Source of the DNA: Burkholderiales bacterium
Lineage (GTDB): Bacteria > Pseudomonadota > Gammaproteobacteria > Burkholderiales > Casimicrobiaceae
Direction: 5' to 3'
Length of the DNA: 64,000 nt
Assembly (NCBI GenBank): GCA_025927765.1
Contig: JAICKU010000011.1
Location: 1 to 64,000 of the forward strand
Positions 44,384 through 53,355 of this stretch are shown piece after piece. Each line of letters begins with the position of its first letter. The stretch's first letter is position 1. The position numbers and the translations under genes are program-made. The notes under the pieces were generated by a model that searched no databases, was not told where the DNA came from, and saw only the letters and a program-made list of their open reading frames with translations.

Positions 44384-45142
44384 TTAGCCGACGTACGGGC
44401 CCGGACGGTAGAACAGATAGATCGCGAAGCCGAGCGTATCGCGGCCGTAGCGCAGGTACGCGTCGCGCCAGCGGCGAATGCGCTCGAGCATCTGCGGCAC
44501 GTCGGGATCCTCGGGGCGCTCGCGCGCGTAACGCTCGATCGAGCGGCAGTACTTCCACTCGTACTCGTCCCACTCGTCGACCGATGCGGTGACGGCGTGC
44601 ATCGGAATCAGGCCCGCGTCGACGCCGGCCTGCACGTTGCCCGCATGGTTCAGGTACTGGCCGGCTTCCGCGCCGAGCAGCGCGAGGTACTGCGGCGCCG
44701 GGCGCTTGTTCCAGTAGCCTTCGCCGATCATCACGTAGCCGCCGGACTTCGTCCACGACTTGAGGTGCCGGCAGATGCCGGCCATGCCGCCCGGGATGCC
44801 GCTCGCGCCGAGCATCACCGTCAAATGGAACGTTTCCGGATCGGCCTGGAATTCGGCGATGTCGACGTTGTCGAGGTGCAGCCGGCCGAGCGCCCCCGTC
44901 CATTCGGCGCGCTCGCGCGCGGCGTCGAGCATCAGCGACGAGTGGTCGACGGCCATCACGCGTGCGCCGAAGCGCTCGATGATGCGAAGCGCGAGCTCGG
45001 CGCGTCCGCAGCCCAAGTCGAGCACGCGCGACGCGTCGTCCAGCGGCAGGAGGTCGAGCATCCGCTCGATCTTCGCCGCGGAGATCGGGTTGCAGTAATC
45101 GTGGTCGCGATGCGCGATCGCGGAGAACTTCTGCCGATTCAT
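44384..45142 (-). CDS. class I SAM-dependent methyltransferase
   Basis: A 252-residue cytoplasmic methyltransferase. The SAM site is [18 protein letters not shown] (motif I, about 40) with acidic VMAVDHSSLMLDAAR and FHLTVMLGASGIPGG. The start MNRQKFSAIAHRDHDYCNPIS at 45142 is chosen because the longer track ORF would overlap the AmpG-like gene. The C-terminal half (WNKRPAPQYLALLGAE, VDEWDEYEWKYCRSIERY) resembles uncharacterised methyltransferases annotated only at family level; substrate unknown. It lies 13 bp downstream of the AmpG-like gene on the same strand. Confidence 0.85.
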   Translation of the reverse strand: MNRQKFSAIAHRDHDYCNPISAAKIERMLDLLPLDDASRVLDLGCGRAELALRIIERFGARVMAVDHSSLMLDAARERAEWTGALGRLHLDNVDIAEFQADPETFHLTVMLGASGIPGGMAGICRHLKSWTKSGGYVMIGEGYWNKRPAPQYLALLGAEAGQYLNHAGNVQAGVDAGLIPMHAVTASVDEWDEYEWKYCRSIERYARERPEDPDVPQMLERIRRWRDAYLRYGRDTLGFAIYLFYRPGPYVG

Positions 45143-45155
45143 GGGCCGAGGATCG

Positions 45156-46514
45156 TCAGGCGCGGGTTTGGGTGACGACCCCGGGCTTGTCCTCGGTTCG
45201 CTGCGCGAAATCGAGTCGAATTCGACTCTCCGGGGCACCGGTCCGGTCACGGTTTTCGGCCAGAGACGTAATGCGATCGCCATTCCACGGGGCAACACGC
45301 AAGAGCAATGCCATGCCCGGCAGCGCCAGAAGCGTGCACAGCAGGTAGAAGTCGAGCCAGCCCATCTGCTCGACGATCCAGCCGGTCGACGCGTTGATCA
45401 CCGTGCGCGGCACGGCGGCGAGACTCGTGAAGAGCGCGTATTGCGTGGCCGTGTAGCGCGGATCGGTCGCGCGCGCGATGTAGGCGGTGAATGCCGCGGT
45501 GCCGAGGCCCACGCCGAGCGCCTCGACGCCGATCACGACGGCGAGGAGCATGCGGTCCGGCTGATTGACGTAGGCGAGCCACGCGAAGCCGAGAATCGAC
45601 ACCACCTGCACGACGCCGAACAGCCACAGCGCGCGGTTGATGCCGATCTTCACCATCCAAAGGCCGCCGAGCAGGCCGCCGACCACGCTCGCCCACAACC
45701 CGGCGTTCTTCGCGATCACGCCGATGTCGGTCTTCGAAAAGCCCATGTCGAGGTAGAACGGCGTCGCCAGTGCGGTCGCCATGCTGTCGCCGAGCTTGTA
45801 GAGAAAGATGAAGAGCAGCACGAGCATCGCTTCGCGCCAGCCGTTGCGCGCCAGGAACTCGTGGAACGGCTCGACGACCGCTTCACGCAGCGTACGCGGC
45901 CGGCCCTCGACCAACGCCGGCTCGTTGACGACCAGCGTCATCGCGATGCCCGGCAGCATGAAGAGCGCGGTGACGAGATAGACGGTCGACCACGGCGCGC
46001 GGTCGGCGAGGATCAGCGCGAGCGCGCCGGGCACGAGGCTCGAAATGCGATACGCGTTGACGTGGATCGACGTGCCGAGGCCGAGCTCGGGGTCGGGCAG
46101 GATCTCGCGCCGGTACGCGTCGAGCACGATGTCCTGGCTCGCGGAGAAGAACGCGACGAGCGTCGACAGCGCCACCACCGCCCAGATGTCGACCTGCGGA
46201 TGCAGCACGCCGAAGATCGGGATCGTCGCGAGCAACACGAGCTGGGTCAGCAGCATGAAGCCGCGCCGCCTGCCGAGCAGCGGCAGCGCGTAACGATCGA
46301 GCAGCGGCGACCACAGGAACTTCCACGTATAGGGCAGCTGGATCAGCGCGAAGAAGCCGATCGTCTTGAGATCGACGCCTTCGGTGCGAAGCCACGCCGG
46401 CAGCAAATTGATGAGCAGGTAGAGCGGCAGCCCCGACGAGAAGCCGGTGAAGACGCAGATCAGCATCCGGCGGTTGAAGAGCGCCTGCCACCAGGTTTCG
46501 CGCGGGGTCGTCAT
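45156..46514 (-). CDS. ampG: AmpG-family muropeptide/MFS transporter
   Basis: A 452-residue major-facilitator protein with 12 or so hydrophobic segments. The N-terminus [36 protein letters not shown] and [28 protein letters not shown] are typical of AmpG, the inner-membrane permease for anhydro-muropeptides in cell-wall recycling. The ATG at 46514 overlaps the metX-metW stop (ATGA); the 1088-residue track ORF is run-back in a different frame from metX-metW. The last ~40 residues (after [12 protein letters not shown]) are hydrophilic and coincide with a palindromic repeat remnant, so the natural C-terminus may have been extended. Confidence 0.9.
   Translation of the reverse strand: MTTPRETWWQALFNRRMLICVFTGFSSGLPLYLLINLLPAWLRTEGVDLKTIGFFALIQLPYTWKFLWSPLLDRYALPLLGRRRGFMLLTQLVLLATIPIFGVLHPQVDIWAVVALSTLVAFFSASQDIVLDAYRREILPDPELGLGTSIHVNAYRISSLVPGALALILADRAPWSTVYLVTALFMLPGIAMTLVVNEPALVEGRPRTLREAVVEPFHEFLARNGWREAMLVLLFIFLYKLGDSMATALATPFYLDMGFSKTDIGVIAKNAGLWASVVGGLLGGLWMVKIGINRALWLFGVVQVVSILGFAWLAYVNQPDRMLLAVVIGVEALGVGLGTAAFTAYIARATDPRYTATQYALFTSLAAVPRTVINASTGWIVEQMGWLDFYLLCTLLALPGMALLLRVAPWNGDRITSLAENRDRTGAPESRIRLDFAQRTEDKPGVVTQTRA
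45213..45228. repeat. perfect 16-bp palindrome inside the 3' end of ampG
   Basis: GAGTCGAATTCGACTC is a perfect palindrome within the sequence coding for the hydrophilic C-terminal tail of the AmpG-like protein. The flank TCCGGGGC and the distal GACCCCGGG (about 45176) resemble the outer arms of the REP-like family, so this looks like a decayed or rearranged member of it. Confidence 0.5.
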
Positions 46515-48364
46515 TGCTTTCGGAACCGATAGATCGCGAGCTCGCCGGCGAGGTTGGGCATGAACGCGACCGGGCGTCCGCCGGCAAGCACGACTCGATC
46601 CAGCACGCGATAGTGACGCGCGGCGAGGAACGCGTCGAAGTCGGCGACGGTGCAGAGGTGAATGTTCGGCGTGTCGTACCACTGGTACGGCAGCGACTTC
46701 GACACCGGCATGCGTCCGCGCGCGATCTGCAGCCGATGCGACCAGTGGCCGAAGTTCGGGAACGTGACGATCGCCTCGCGTCCCACGCGCAGCATCTCCG
46801 CGACGATGTCCTCGACGCGACGCATCGCCTGCAGCGTCTGCGACAGGATCACGACGTCGAACGCGCCATCGTCGAAGCCCGCGAGCCCGCGCTCGAGGTC
46901 GCTCTGGATCACGTCGGTGCCGTTGGCAACGCTCGCCAGCACGCCGGCGTCGTCGATCTCGATGCCGTAGCCGGTCGCATTGCGCTGCTTGCCGAGGAAG
47001 CGCAGCAGCGTGCCGTCGCCGCAGCCGAGGTCGAGCACGCGCGCGTTCGGCTCGACCCAGCCGGCGATCGCGGCGTAGTCGGCGCGGTCGATGGCGCTGA
47101 CACGGGCGGACATCGGGGTCAGAGCCGTATCTCGAGATGTACGCATTCCGCTGCGTGACGGCTCCGGAGATACGGCTCTGACCCCGATGTCGCCGATGTC
47201 GGCCGTCATCCGCGCGAACCATGCGCGTACCACCGCGTGGTACTGCGCGTTGTCGAGCAGGAATGCGTCGTGGCCGTGCGGTGCCGCCACCTCCGCGTAC
47301 GACACGTGACGGCGCGTGCGCACGAGCGCCTTCACGATCTCGCGCGAGCGCGACGCCGGGAAGCGCCAGTCGGTCGTGAACGACACGACGAGGAAGCGGC
47401 AGCTCGCGGACGCGACCGCCTGCGCGAGATCGCCACCCGTGCGCGTCGCGGGATCGAAATAGTCGAGCGCCTTGGTGATGCGCAGGTACGCGTTCGCGTC
47501 GTAATACTCGGCGAACTTCTCGCCCTGGTAACGCAGGTACGACTCGATCTGGAACTCCGGCGCGAACGAGAAGTTGAGGCCTTCGCGGAGCTTGCGCCCG
47601 AACTTTGCCTCCATCTGCTCGTCGGACAGGTACGTGATGTGGCCGATCATCCGCGCGACGCGCAGGCCGCGCCGCGGCTTCGCATCGAACGCCTGGAAGT
47701 TGCCGTCGTGGAAATCGGGATCGGACAGGATCGCCTGCCGCGCCACTTCGTTGAACGCGATGTTCTCGGCGGACAGATTCGGCGCCGCCGCGATCACCAG
47801 CGCATTGGCGATGCGCTGCGGATAGCGGATCGCCCAGTCGAGCGCCTGCATGCCGCCGAGGCTGCCGCCCATCACCGCCGCCCAGCGCGCGATGCCGAGG
47901 CGATCGGCGAGTTGCGCCTGCGCGTCGACCCAATCCTCGACCGTCAGCACCGGAAATGCGCTGCCCCACGGCTTGCCGGTCTCGGCATTGATCGTGATGG
48001 GCCCGGTCGAGCCGAAGCAGCTGCCGAGGTTGTTCATGCCCACGACGAAGAAGCGGTCGGTATCGAGCGGCTTGCCGGGGCCGACCATGTTGTCCCACCA
48101 GCCGACGTTGTCCGGATCGTCGGCGTAGAAGCCCGCGACGTGGTGCGAGGCGTTCAGCGCATGGCACACGAGCACGGCGTTCGACCGCTCGGCGTTCAGC
48201 GTGCCGTACGTTTCGTACGCGAGTTCGTAGTGGTCGAGCGTGCGGCCGCATGCGAGCGGCAGCGGCGTATCGAAGCGCGCGACCTGCGCGACGACCGGGC
48301 CGACCGAGCGGTCGGCGCGTGCTTCGGGATCGGCACCGCCGGTGGTGGCGGAAAAGGACGGCAT
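46511..48364 (-). CDS. metX: MetX-MetW fusion: homoserine O-acyltransferase joined to methionine biosynthesis protein MetW
   Basis: One uninterrupted 617-codon ORF covers two normally separate, adjacent genes. Residues ~1-386 are MetX, an alpha/beta-hydrolase that acylates homoserine: nucleophile MGGSLGGMQ, Asp in FTTDWRFP, His in PHGHDAFL. Residues ~418-617 are Met[17 protein letters not shown], a SAM-like fold, ending in a typical MetW tail. Residues ~392-418 are encoded by an in-frame palindromic repeat (47111-47189) that carries no stop. The old metW ATG survives at 47113, at the edge of the repeat, so internal initiation is possible, but no good ribosome site precedes it. Whether the acyl donor is acetyl- or succinyl-CoA cannot be read from sequence here. 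Confidence 0.93.
   Translation of the reverse strand: MPSFSATTGGADPEARADRSVGPVVAQVARFDTPLPLACGRTLDHYELAYETYGTLNAERSNAVLVCHALNASHHVAGFYADDPDNVGWWDNMVGPGKPLDTDRFFVVGMNNLGSCFGSTGPITINAETGKPWGSAFPVLTVEDWVDAQAQLADRLGIARWAAVMGGSLGGMQALDWAIRYPQRIANALVIAAAPNLSAENIAFNEVARQAILSDPDFHDGNFQAFDAKPRRGLRVARMIGHITYLSDEQMEAKFGRKLREGLNFSFAPEFQIESYLRYQGEKFAEYYDANAYLRITKALDYFDPATRTGGDLAQAVASASCRFLVVSFTTDWRFPASRSREIVKALVRTRRHVSYAEVAAPHGHDAFLLDNAQYHAVVRAWFARMTADIGDIGVRAVSPEPSRSGMRTSRDTALTPMSARVSAIDRADYAAIAGWVEPNARVLDLGCGDGTLLRFLGKQRNATGYGIEIDDAGVLASVANGTDVIQSDLERGLAGFDDGAFDVVILSQTLQAMRRVEDIVAEMLRVGREAIVTFPNFGHWSHRLQIARGRMPVSKSLPYQWYDTPNIHLCTVADFDAFLAARHYRVLDRVVLAGGRPVAFMPNLAGELAIYRFRKQ
47111..47189. repeat. REP-like palindrome 5, in frame between metX and metW
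   Basis: A perfect 23-bp inverted repeat, CATCGGGGTCAGAGCCGTAT... (47111-47133) and ...ATACGGCTCTGACCCCGATG (47167-47189), with a 33-base loop. It is the best-preserved copy in the window. It encodes a linker in the minus-strand MetX-MetW ORF. On the coding strand GACATCGG occurs just before and at the beginning of the element, which could be a short target duplication. Confidence 0.93.
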
Positions 48365-48501
48365 GGCGCGCCATCGTAAAGCACGCGCCGGCGAGGCGCG
48401 TACGCTTCTTACGCTGCGTCAAAGCGGTCGCGACGGATTCGCGCTATAGATCGACGACGAGCCGCGCCGCCGGCGCGGCCGCCCAACGCATTGGAGCCCC
48501 G

Positions 48502-48762
48502 ATGAACATGCACGTGCACGTTTCCCCCGAAGCCATCTACCCGTTCGACGCCCGCGGCGTCGCCAAGCGCTTTCGTCACGCGGCGATCTTCGGTGCGCTC
48601 GATACGCTGATGCCCGGCGAGACGATGCGCTTCATGAACGACCACGACCCGTTGCCGCTGCTGCAGCAGCTTGAGGCGCGCTACGGCGAGGCGGTGACCA
48701 TCAGCTACCGCCAGCGCGAGCCGGGCGCGATCGTGATCGATTTCGCGCGCGTGCAGGCGTAA
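48502..48762 (+). CDS. DUF2249 domain-containing protein
   Basis: An 86-residue protein with the DUF2249 pattern: DARGVAKRFRHAAIFGALDTLMPGETMRFMNDHDPLPLLQQLEARYGE. Such proteins are TusA-like in size and frequently encoded near denitrification and hemerythrin genes; their function is unknown. The ATG at 48502 lies after TTGGAGCCCCG. It is convergent with apbE of the nos operon, the stop codons being only 1 bp apart. Confidence 0.85.
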   Translation: MNMHVHVSPEAIYPFDARGVAKRFRHAAIFGALDTLMPGETMRFMNDHDPLPLLQQLEARYGEAVTISYRQREPGAIVIDFARVQA

Positions 48763-48763
48763 G

Positions 48764-49828
48764 TCATGCGGCGACGAGTGCCGCGAACGCGCTCGTCGTG
48801 CGATCCGCGAGGCCCCCGCCGGCGACGCGGCTGACGAAATACGCGGCGAGGCTCGCCTGCTCGGCGAACGCGTATCCGGCGTCGGGCCCGAGCACCATCA
48901 ACGCGGTGGCAAGCGCATCGGCGCGCGCGCAATCGGACGCCGCCACCGTCACCGACGTGAGCGCGTGCGCGACCGGGCTCGCGCTGACGGGGTCGATTTC
49001 GTGGCAATAGCGGCGGCCGTCGCGCTCGAAGAAGATGCGATAGTCGCCGGAGGTGGCCAGCGCATGACCGGCGAGCGGCACCACGCGCCGGACGCGGCGC
49101 GGTGCGGCCTGCGGCTCCTCGATGCCGACGCGCCACGGCTCGTCCGCGATGTTGCGCCCGCGCGCGAGCACTTCGCCGCCGAGCTCGATGACGAAATCGG
49201 CGATGCCAAGCGCATTCAATGCCGCCGCCGCGCGGTCGGCCGCGTACCCCTTCGCGATACCCGACAGGTCGACGTACATGCCCGGATGCGACTTGCGCAC
49301 GGTCCGCGCGCTCGCGTCGAGCTCGAGTCCGCGAAAGCCCACGCGCTCGCGCAGCAGCGCGCGCTCGCGCAGCGACGGAATGCGCGGGTGACGATCGGGG
49401 CCGAAGCCCCACGCGTTGACGAGTGGTCCGGCGGTGATGTCGAATGCGCCCTGCGTCGCGTCGCTCACGTCATGCGCGGCGGTGAGCACGGCGAACGCAT
49501 CGGCCGACAGCGCGAACGCGCGCTCGGCACGCTGCACATTGAGCCGCGTGATTTCCGACTCGGGGGCGAACGTCGACATGCTCGCGTCCACAGCCGCGAT
49601 CGCGCGATCGACGGCCGCACGCGCCGCTTGCGGCAACAGCGCTTCCGACCGCGGCGCGACGAAGCGCACGCTGTACGTCGACCCCATCGCGTCGCCGGCG
49701 AACTGGAATTCGCCGCGGCCATCCGCGACGAGCGCGCGCAACGCCGCCGGCGTGATCGCGGCGACGCCGAGCGCCGAGAGGCCGCCCACGAGGAAACGGC
49801 GCCGCATGCGTGAATGAACGGTGTTCAT
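48764..49828 (-). CDS. apbE: FAD:protein FMN transferase (ApbE/NosX)
   Basis: A 354-residue ApbE-family protein. It attaches FMN to a threonine of target proteins outside the cytoplasm; the target here is almost certainly NosR, whose SGATVT site is present. A Tat-like signal RMRRRFLVGGLSALGVAAITPAALRAL begins the protein. Domain signatures: FAGDAMGSTYSVRFVAP, VDASMSTFAPESEITRLN, DLSGIAKGYAADRAA and the catalytic-metal region GGEVLARG. It is the last gene of the nos operon, as nosX often is in Betaproteobacteria. Confidence 0.92.
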   Translation of the reverse strand: MNTVHSRMRRRFLVGGLSALGVAAITPAALRALVADGRGEFQFAGDAMGSTYSVRFVAPRSEALLPQAARAAVDRAIAAVDASMSTFAPESEITRLNVQRAERAFALSADAFAVLTAAHDVSDATQGAFDITAGPLVNAWGFGPDRHPRIPSLRERALLRERVGFRGLELDASARTVRKSHPGMYVDLSGIAKGYAADRAAAALNALGIADFVIELGGEVLARGRNIADEPWRVGIEEPQAAPRRVRRVVPLAGHALATSGDYRIFFERDGRRYCHEIDPVSASPVAHALTSVTVAASDCARADALATALMVLGPDAGYAFAEQASLAAYFVSRVAGGGLADRTTSAFAALVAA

Positions 49829-49841
49829 CGCGACCTCCGCC

Positions 49842-50366
49842 CTACAGCGCGTCCTTCAGCACGCCGCCGTCGAGCGTCACCATCTGCGGCGTGATCTCGG
49901 CGAAGCGCAGCACCTTGCCGCCGTTGTCGTGCGCGAACGCCTGCGCGTCGGGCTCGTGCGAAAACGTCGCGAGCGTCGGACCCATCGAGCCGGTCTTGCG
50001 GCTGCCGATCACATAGAACGCGGCCTTCGCGTCGATCCAGTGGCCCTGCGGCTTGTCCCACGACGTCGCTCCCATGTCCTGCGTGTACACGGCGACCACG
50101 CGCTTCTGCTGCTCGGGGGCGAGCAGCGTCGACACGAGCTCGACCGTGTCGCAGAAGAAATCCGGCGCGCCCTGGTCGTAGACGATCTGGCCCTTGGGCC
50201 CCGGGAATTCGGACAGCAGCATGCCGTCGAGCGCGCAGGGCGTGTCGGCGGCGATCTCGGTGGGTTGCAGGACGGCATGGTCGGCGCACGCCGCGACGAG
50301 CGCGACGGCCGCGACGAGGATCGCGCGGCGCCACCCGGCGCGCGCGCTGGTGCGATGCGAGTTCAT
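49842..50366 (-). CDS. nosL: nitrous oxide reductase accessory protein NosL
   Basis: A 174-residue lipoprotein (signal AILVAAVALVAAC with a lipobox Cys). The mature protein has the copper-binding-type CALDGMLLSEFPGPKGQIVYD segment and YTQDMGATSWDKPQGHWIDA, the NosL pattern. NosL hands Cu(I) to the NosZ assembly apparatus in the periplasm. The ATG at 50366 overlaps the nosY stop (ATGA); the track ORF begins 273 bp too early. Confidence 0.92.
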   Translation of the reverse strand: MNSHRTSARAGWRRAILVAAVALVAACADHAVLQPTEIAADTPCALDGMLLSEFPGPKGQIVYDQGAPDFFCDTVELVSTLLAPEQQKRVVAVYTQDMGATSWDKPQGHWIDAKAAFYVIGSRKTGSMGPTLATFSHEPDAQAFAHDNGGKVLRFAEITPQMVTLDGGVLKDAL

Positions 50367-51184
50367 CTGAACCTCCAGGTGGCAAGCCCAAGCGGCACCA
50401 GGATCCACGCGACGAGCGCGGCGGCCTGGACCTGCGGGTTGGCGAGCGAGCGCGGCACGACGGTCGCAAGACCATAGAAGCGCGCCATGTCGGCGAAGCC
50501 GAAGATGTTGACCATGCGGAACGCGTCGGCGGGATTGGCGAGCAGCAGCGCCGGCACCACCGTCGACGGCAGGCGGCTCGAGAACGCGACGAGCAATGCG
50601 AGCAGCACGAGGTCGTACACGAGCACGAAGCCGAACCACGCGACGATCGCCATGCCGCTCGCGCCGATGCGCGTGGCCGCGACGACGGAGATCAGCACCG
50701 AGATGCTGAGGAACGCGAGCCCGAGGCCAACGGCGCTCGCGACGAAGCCGGCGTAGTGGACGAGCGCCACCGCGCCGAAGCGCATTGCGAGCAGCACGCC
50801 GACGATGCTAAAGCCGATGGTCGTCGCGAGCGTGAGCGCAAGGGCCAGGCCCGCGAACTTGCCGAGCAGGAGCTCGCTGCGCGTGATCGGCAGCGACATC
50901 AGCAGCGCGAGCGAGCCGCGCTCGCGTTCGCCGACGATCGCGTCGTAGCCCAGCATCAGCGCGATCAGCGGCACGAGGTAGATCACGAGGCTCACGAGAC
51001 TCGCGATCGTGACGTCGGCGCTTCGGAGGCCCACGCTGCCCTGCTGTGCGGCGCCGAAGTAGGCGATCGCCAGCGCGAACACGGTGAACACCGACGCGAC
51101 CGCGAGCGCCCAGCGATTGCGGATGCGGTCGCGGCATTCCTTCGCCGCGATCGTCATCACGGGACGAAGCTCGAATGCACTCAT
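50363..51184 (-). CDS. nosY: nitrous oxide reductase maturation ABC permease NosY
   Basis: A 273-residue ABC-2 type permease with six hydrophobic segments and the motif DAIVGERERGSLALLMSLPITRSELLLGKFAGL. With the ATPase NosF it forms a complex in the inner membrane that drives delivery of sulfide or copper for CuZ assembly. It overlaps nosF by 4 bp at the start and nosL by 4 bp at the stop. Confidence 0.94.
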   Translation of the reverse strand: MSAFELRPVMTIAAKECRDRIRNRWALAVASVFTVFALAIAYFGAAQQGSVGLRSADVTIASLVSLVIYLVPLIALMLGYDAIVGERERGSLALLMSLPITRSELLLGKFAGLALALTLATTIGFSIVGVLLAMRFGAVALVHYAGFVASAVGLGLAFLSISVLISVVAATRIGASGMAIVAWFGFVLVYDLVLLALLVAFSSRLPSTVVPALLLANPADAFRMVNIFGFADMARFYGLATVVPRSLANPQVQAAALVAWILVPLGLATWRFR

Positions 51185-52098
51185 TGGGCGGCCTTTCGAT
51201 AGCCGAGATAAACGTCCTCGAGCGTGGGCTCCTTCAGCGTCACGTCGAGGAGGCGTTGGCCGAGTCCCGACAAAGCGGCGAGCACGCCGACCTTGGCGCC
51301 GCGCGCGCAGCGGAAACGCGCGCGGCCGTCACGAATGTCGGGCTCGATCGCGAACGGCGTCAGCACCGCGCGAAGGTCCGGCTCCGCGTCGTCGCGCACG
51401 GCGACGTCGAACGCGAGCGGCAGGTCGAGGGCTTCGCGCAGCGCCTGCACGCTGCCGCACGCCTGCAGCTTGCCCGCGCTCATCAGGGCGAGGCGGTCGA
51501 CGCGCTGCTCGACTTCGGAGAGCACGTGCGAGGTGAGCACGATGGTCACGCCGTGGGTGCGCAGTTCATCGAGCGTCGCGTAGAAGTCCGAAACGCCCGA
51601 CGGATCGAGGCCGTGCGTGGGCTCGTCGAGGAACAGGATGCGCGGCTGCCCGAGCAGCGCCTGCGCGAACAGCAGGCGCTGCGCCATGCCCTTCGAGTAC
51701 TGGCGCACCGGCCGCGCCCCCGCGTGGCCGAGGCCCACGCGCGCGAGCAGCGTCGTGCATTGCTTCGCGTCGGCGTTCTTCAGGCGCGCGAAGAAGCGCA
51801 GCGTCTCGAGCCCCGTGAGGTTCGGATAGAGCGACGTCGTTTCCGGCATGTAGCCCACGCGCCTTCGCACGTCGCGAAAGCGCGGGCCCGACACGGCAAT
51901 GCCGTCGATCTTGATCGCGCCCGCGCTCGGCCGTTCGAGGCCGAGCATCATCTTGAAGAGCGTCGTCTTGCCGGCGCCGTTGTGGCCGATCAGGCCCATC
52001 ACCTCGCCGTGCGCGACGGCGAGGTCGACGCCGTCGACGGCGCGCACCGGTCCGTAGTGGCGCGCAACGCCGCGCACCTCAATGCTGTTCGCGTTCAA
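51181..52098 (-). CDS. nosF: nitrous oxide reductase maturation ATPase NosF
   Basis: A 305-residue ABC ATPase: Walker A GHNGAGKTTLFKMMLGL, signature YSKGMAQRLLFAQALL, Walker B LFLDEPTHGLDPSGV and switch LTSHVLSEVEQR. I chose the TTG at 52098, preceded by GGAG at a spacing of eight; it overlaps the nosD stop by 20 bp. The upstream ATG in the track would add 22 Arg-rich residues encoded within nosD. NosF powers NosY during copper-site assembly. Confidence 0.92.
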   Translation of the reverse strand: MNANSIEVRGVARHYGPVRAVDGVDLAVAHGEVMGLIGHNGAGKTTLFKMMLGLERPSAGAIKIDGIAVSGPRFRDVRRRVGYMPETTSLYPNLTGLETLRFFARLKNADAKQCTTLLARVGLGHAGARPVRQYSKGMAQRLLFAQALLGQPRILFLDEPTHGLDPSGVSDFYATLDELRTHGVTIVLTSHVLSEVEQRVDRLALMSAGKLQACGSVQALREALDLPLAFDVAVRDDAEPDLRAVLTPFAIEPDIRDGRARFRCARGAKVGVLAALSGLGQRLLDVTLKEPTLEDVYLGYRKAAQ

Positions 52099-53335
52099 GC
52101 CATCGACTCCAGTCGCGGTGATACGGCGCCATGCGCGGATGCGCGTCGACGATGCTCGGCGCACGCAGGATGGGGAACGCCTGCGTCACCATGCGCAGCG
52201 CCGCGACCGCGGCGCTGCCCATCAGCACGCGTGCCATCGGGTAGCGCCACGTGAGGCGGTCGACGAGATCGTTCGCCTCGTAGCGCACGTCGCCGATGCC
52301 GTCGCCGTCGCCGTCGAAGCCGCCGTAGTTGCTGAAGAAGTTGCCGCCTCCCGTCCCCCACGCCTCGTCGCGCGTCGCGACGTAGCGCACCTGCTCGCGG
52401 TTGTCGATGAAGTCGTTCGAATCGACACGATTGCGATACGAGCCCGCCGCGACGTGCGCGCCGGTGCCGTTGCCGACGACGAGATTGCCGCGGATGGTGT
52501 TGTTCTCGGCGTCGTAGACGAAGAACCCGCGATTGTTGTCGGCGACGACGTTGTTCTCGATCACCGAGTCCTGGATCGTACGCAGCATGATGCCGTGGTC
52601 GGTGTTGTCCCACGCGCGGTTGTCGCGCACGACCTGGTCGCGCACTTCCATCAGGGCCAGGCCGCCGCGGTTGCGCCACACGTCGTTGCGCTCCCACACG
52701 TTGTGCCACGAGTTCATGTAGTGCGTGCCGTAGCGCACGTGATGGATGCGGTTGCCGACGAAGCGTGCGTGATGCGAGATGTCGACGTAGATGCCGTCGC
52801 GCACGAACGAGATGTGGTTGTCCTCGACCTGCGCGCGCTCGCTCGCGTAGAGCTGGATGCCGTTGCCGCGCTGCGCCGACGCGTGGTCGCGCTTGCCGGT
52901 GACGAGGTTGCGCGCGATGCGCGCGTCGTTCGCCTTGTTGAGCCAGATGCCGAACAGCGTGTACGCGAACACGTTGTCGCGGATCGCGATGCGGTCCGAG
53001 CCCGGCTCGACGAAGATGCCGGCGTTCTGCGCAGTGAGATCGTCGCCGCTGTCACGGATAATGAAGCCGGCGATCGTGACGTCGGGCGATTTCACGCGGA
53101 TCACGTCGCCGCGATTGCCGCCATCGAGCGTGGGCCGGCCGACGCCTTCGAGTGTCAGCGGCTTCGCGACGACGAGGTGGACCTCGTATTCGCCCCGCGC
53201 GACGTGCACGGTGTCGCCCGGGGCTGCACGGTCGATCGCCGTCTGGAGGTCGTCGCCGGAGCGCACCGTCCGGTCGGCCGCGTGGGCGCTTGCGAGCGCC
53301 AGCGACGTGGCGAGTGCGAACAGCGCACGGCGCAT
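52079..53335 (-). CDS. nosD: nitrous oxide reductase maturation protein NosD (beta-helix)
   Basis: A 418-residue periplasmic right-handed beta-helix protein of the CASH/pectate-lyase type. Signal peptide RRALFALATSLALASAHAAD, then repeating NxxxxN-type coils (NGIQLYASERAQVEDNHIS, DNRAWDNTDHGIML, VIENNVVADNNRGFFVYDAENNTIRGN). A DGDGDGIGD loop looks like a calcium-binding site. NosD works with NosFY in CuZ assembly. The start is at ATG 53335, giving a clean signal peptide; the longer track ORF overlaps nosR. Confidence 0.94.
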   Translation of the reverse strand: MRRALFALATSLALASAHAADRTVRSGDDLQTAIDRAAPGDTVHVARGEYEVHLVVAKPLTLEGVGRPTLDGGNRGDVIRVKSPDVTIAGFIIRDSGDDLTAQNAGIFVEPGSDRIAIRDNVFAYTLFGIWLNKANDARIARNLVTGKRDHASAQRGNGIQLYASERAQVEDNHISFVRDGIYVDISHHARFVGNRIHHVRYGTHYMNSWHNVWERNDVWRNRGGLALMEVRDQVVRDNRAWDNTDHGIMLRTIQDSVIENNVVADNNRGFFVYDAENNTIRGNLVVGNGTGAHVAAGSYRNRVDSNDFIDNREQVRYVATRDEAWGTGGGNFFSNYGGFDGDGDGIGDVRYEANDLVDRLTWRYPMARVLMGSAAVAALRMVTQAFPILRAPSIVDAHPRMAPYHRDWSRWLEREQH

Positions 53336-53355
53336 TCGCAGGCGGCGACGGGGCG

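Noticed and set aside
45156-48422. 1088-residue ORF joining metX region and ampG
   Set aside because: Only its last ~450 codons, from ATG 46514, encode a real protein (AmpG-like); the rest is the wrong frame of the metX-metW ORF.
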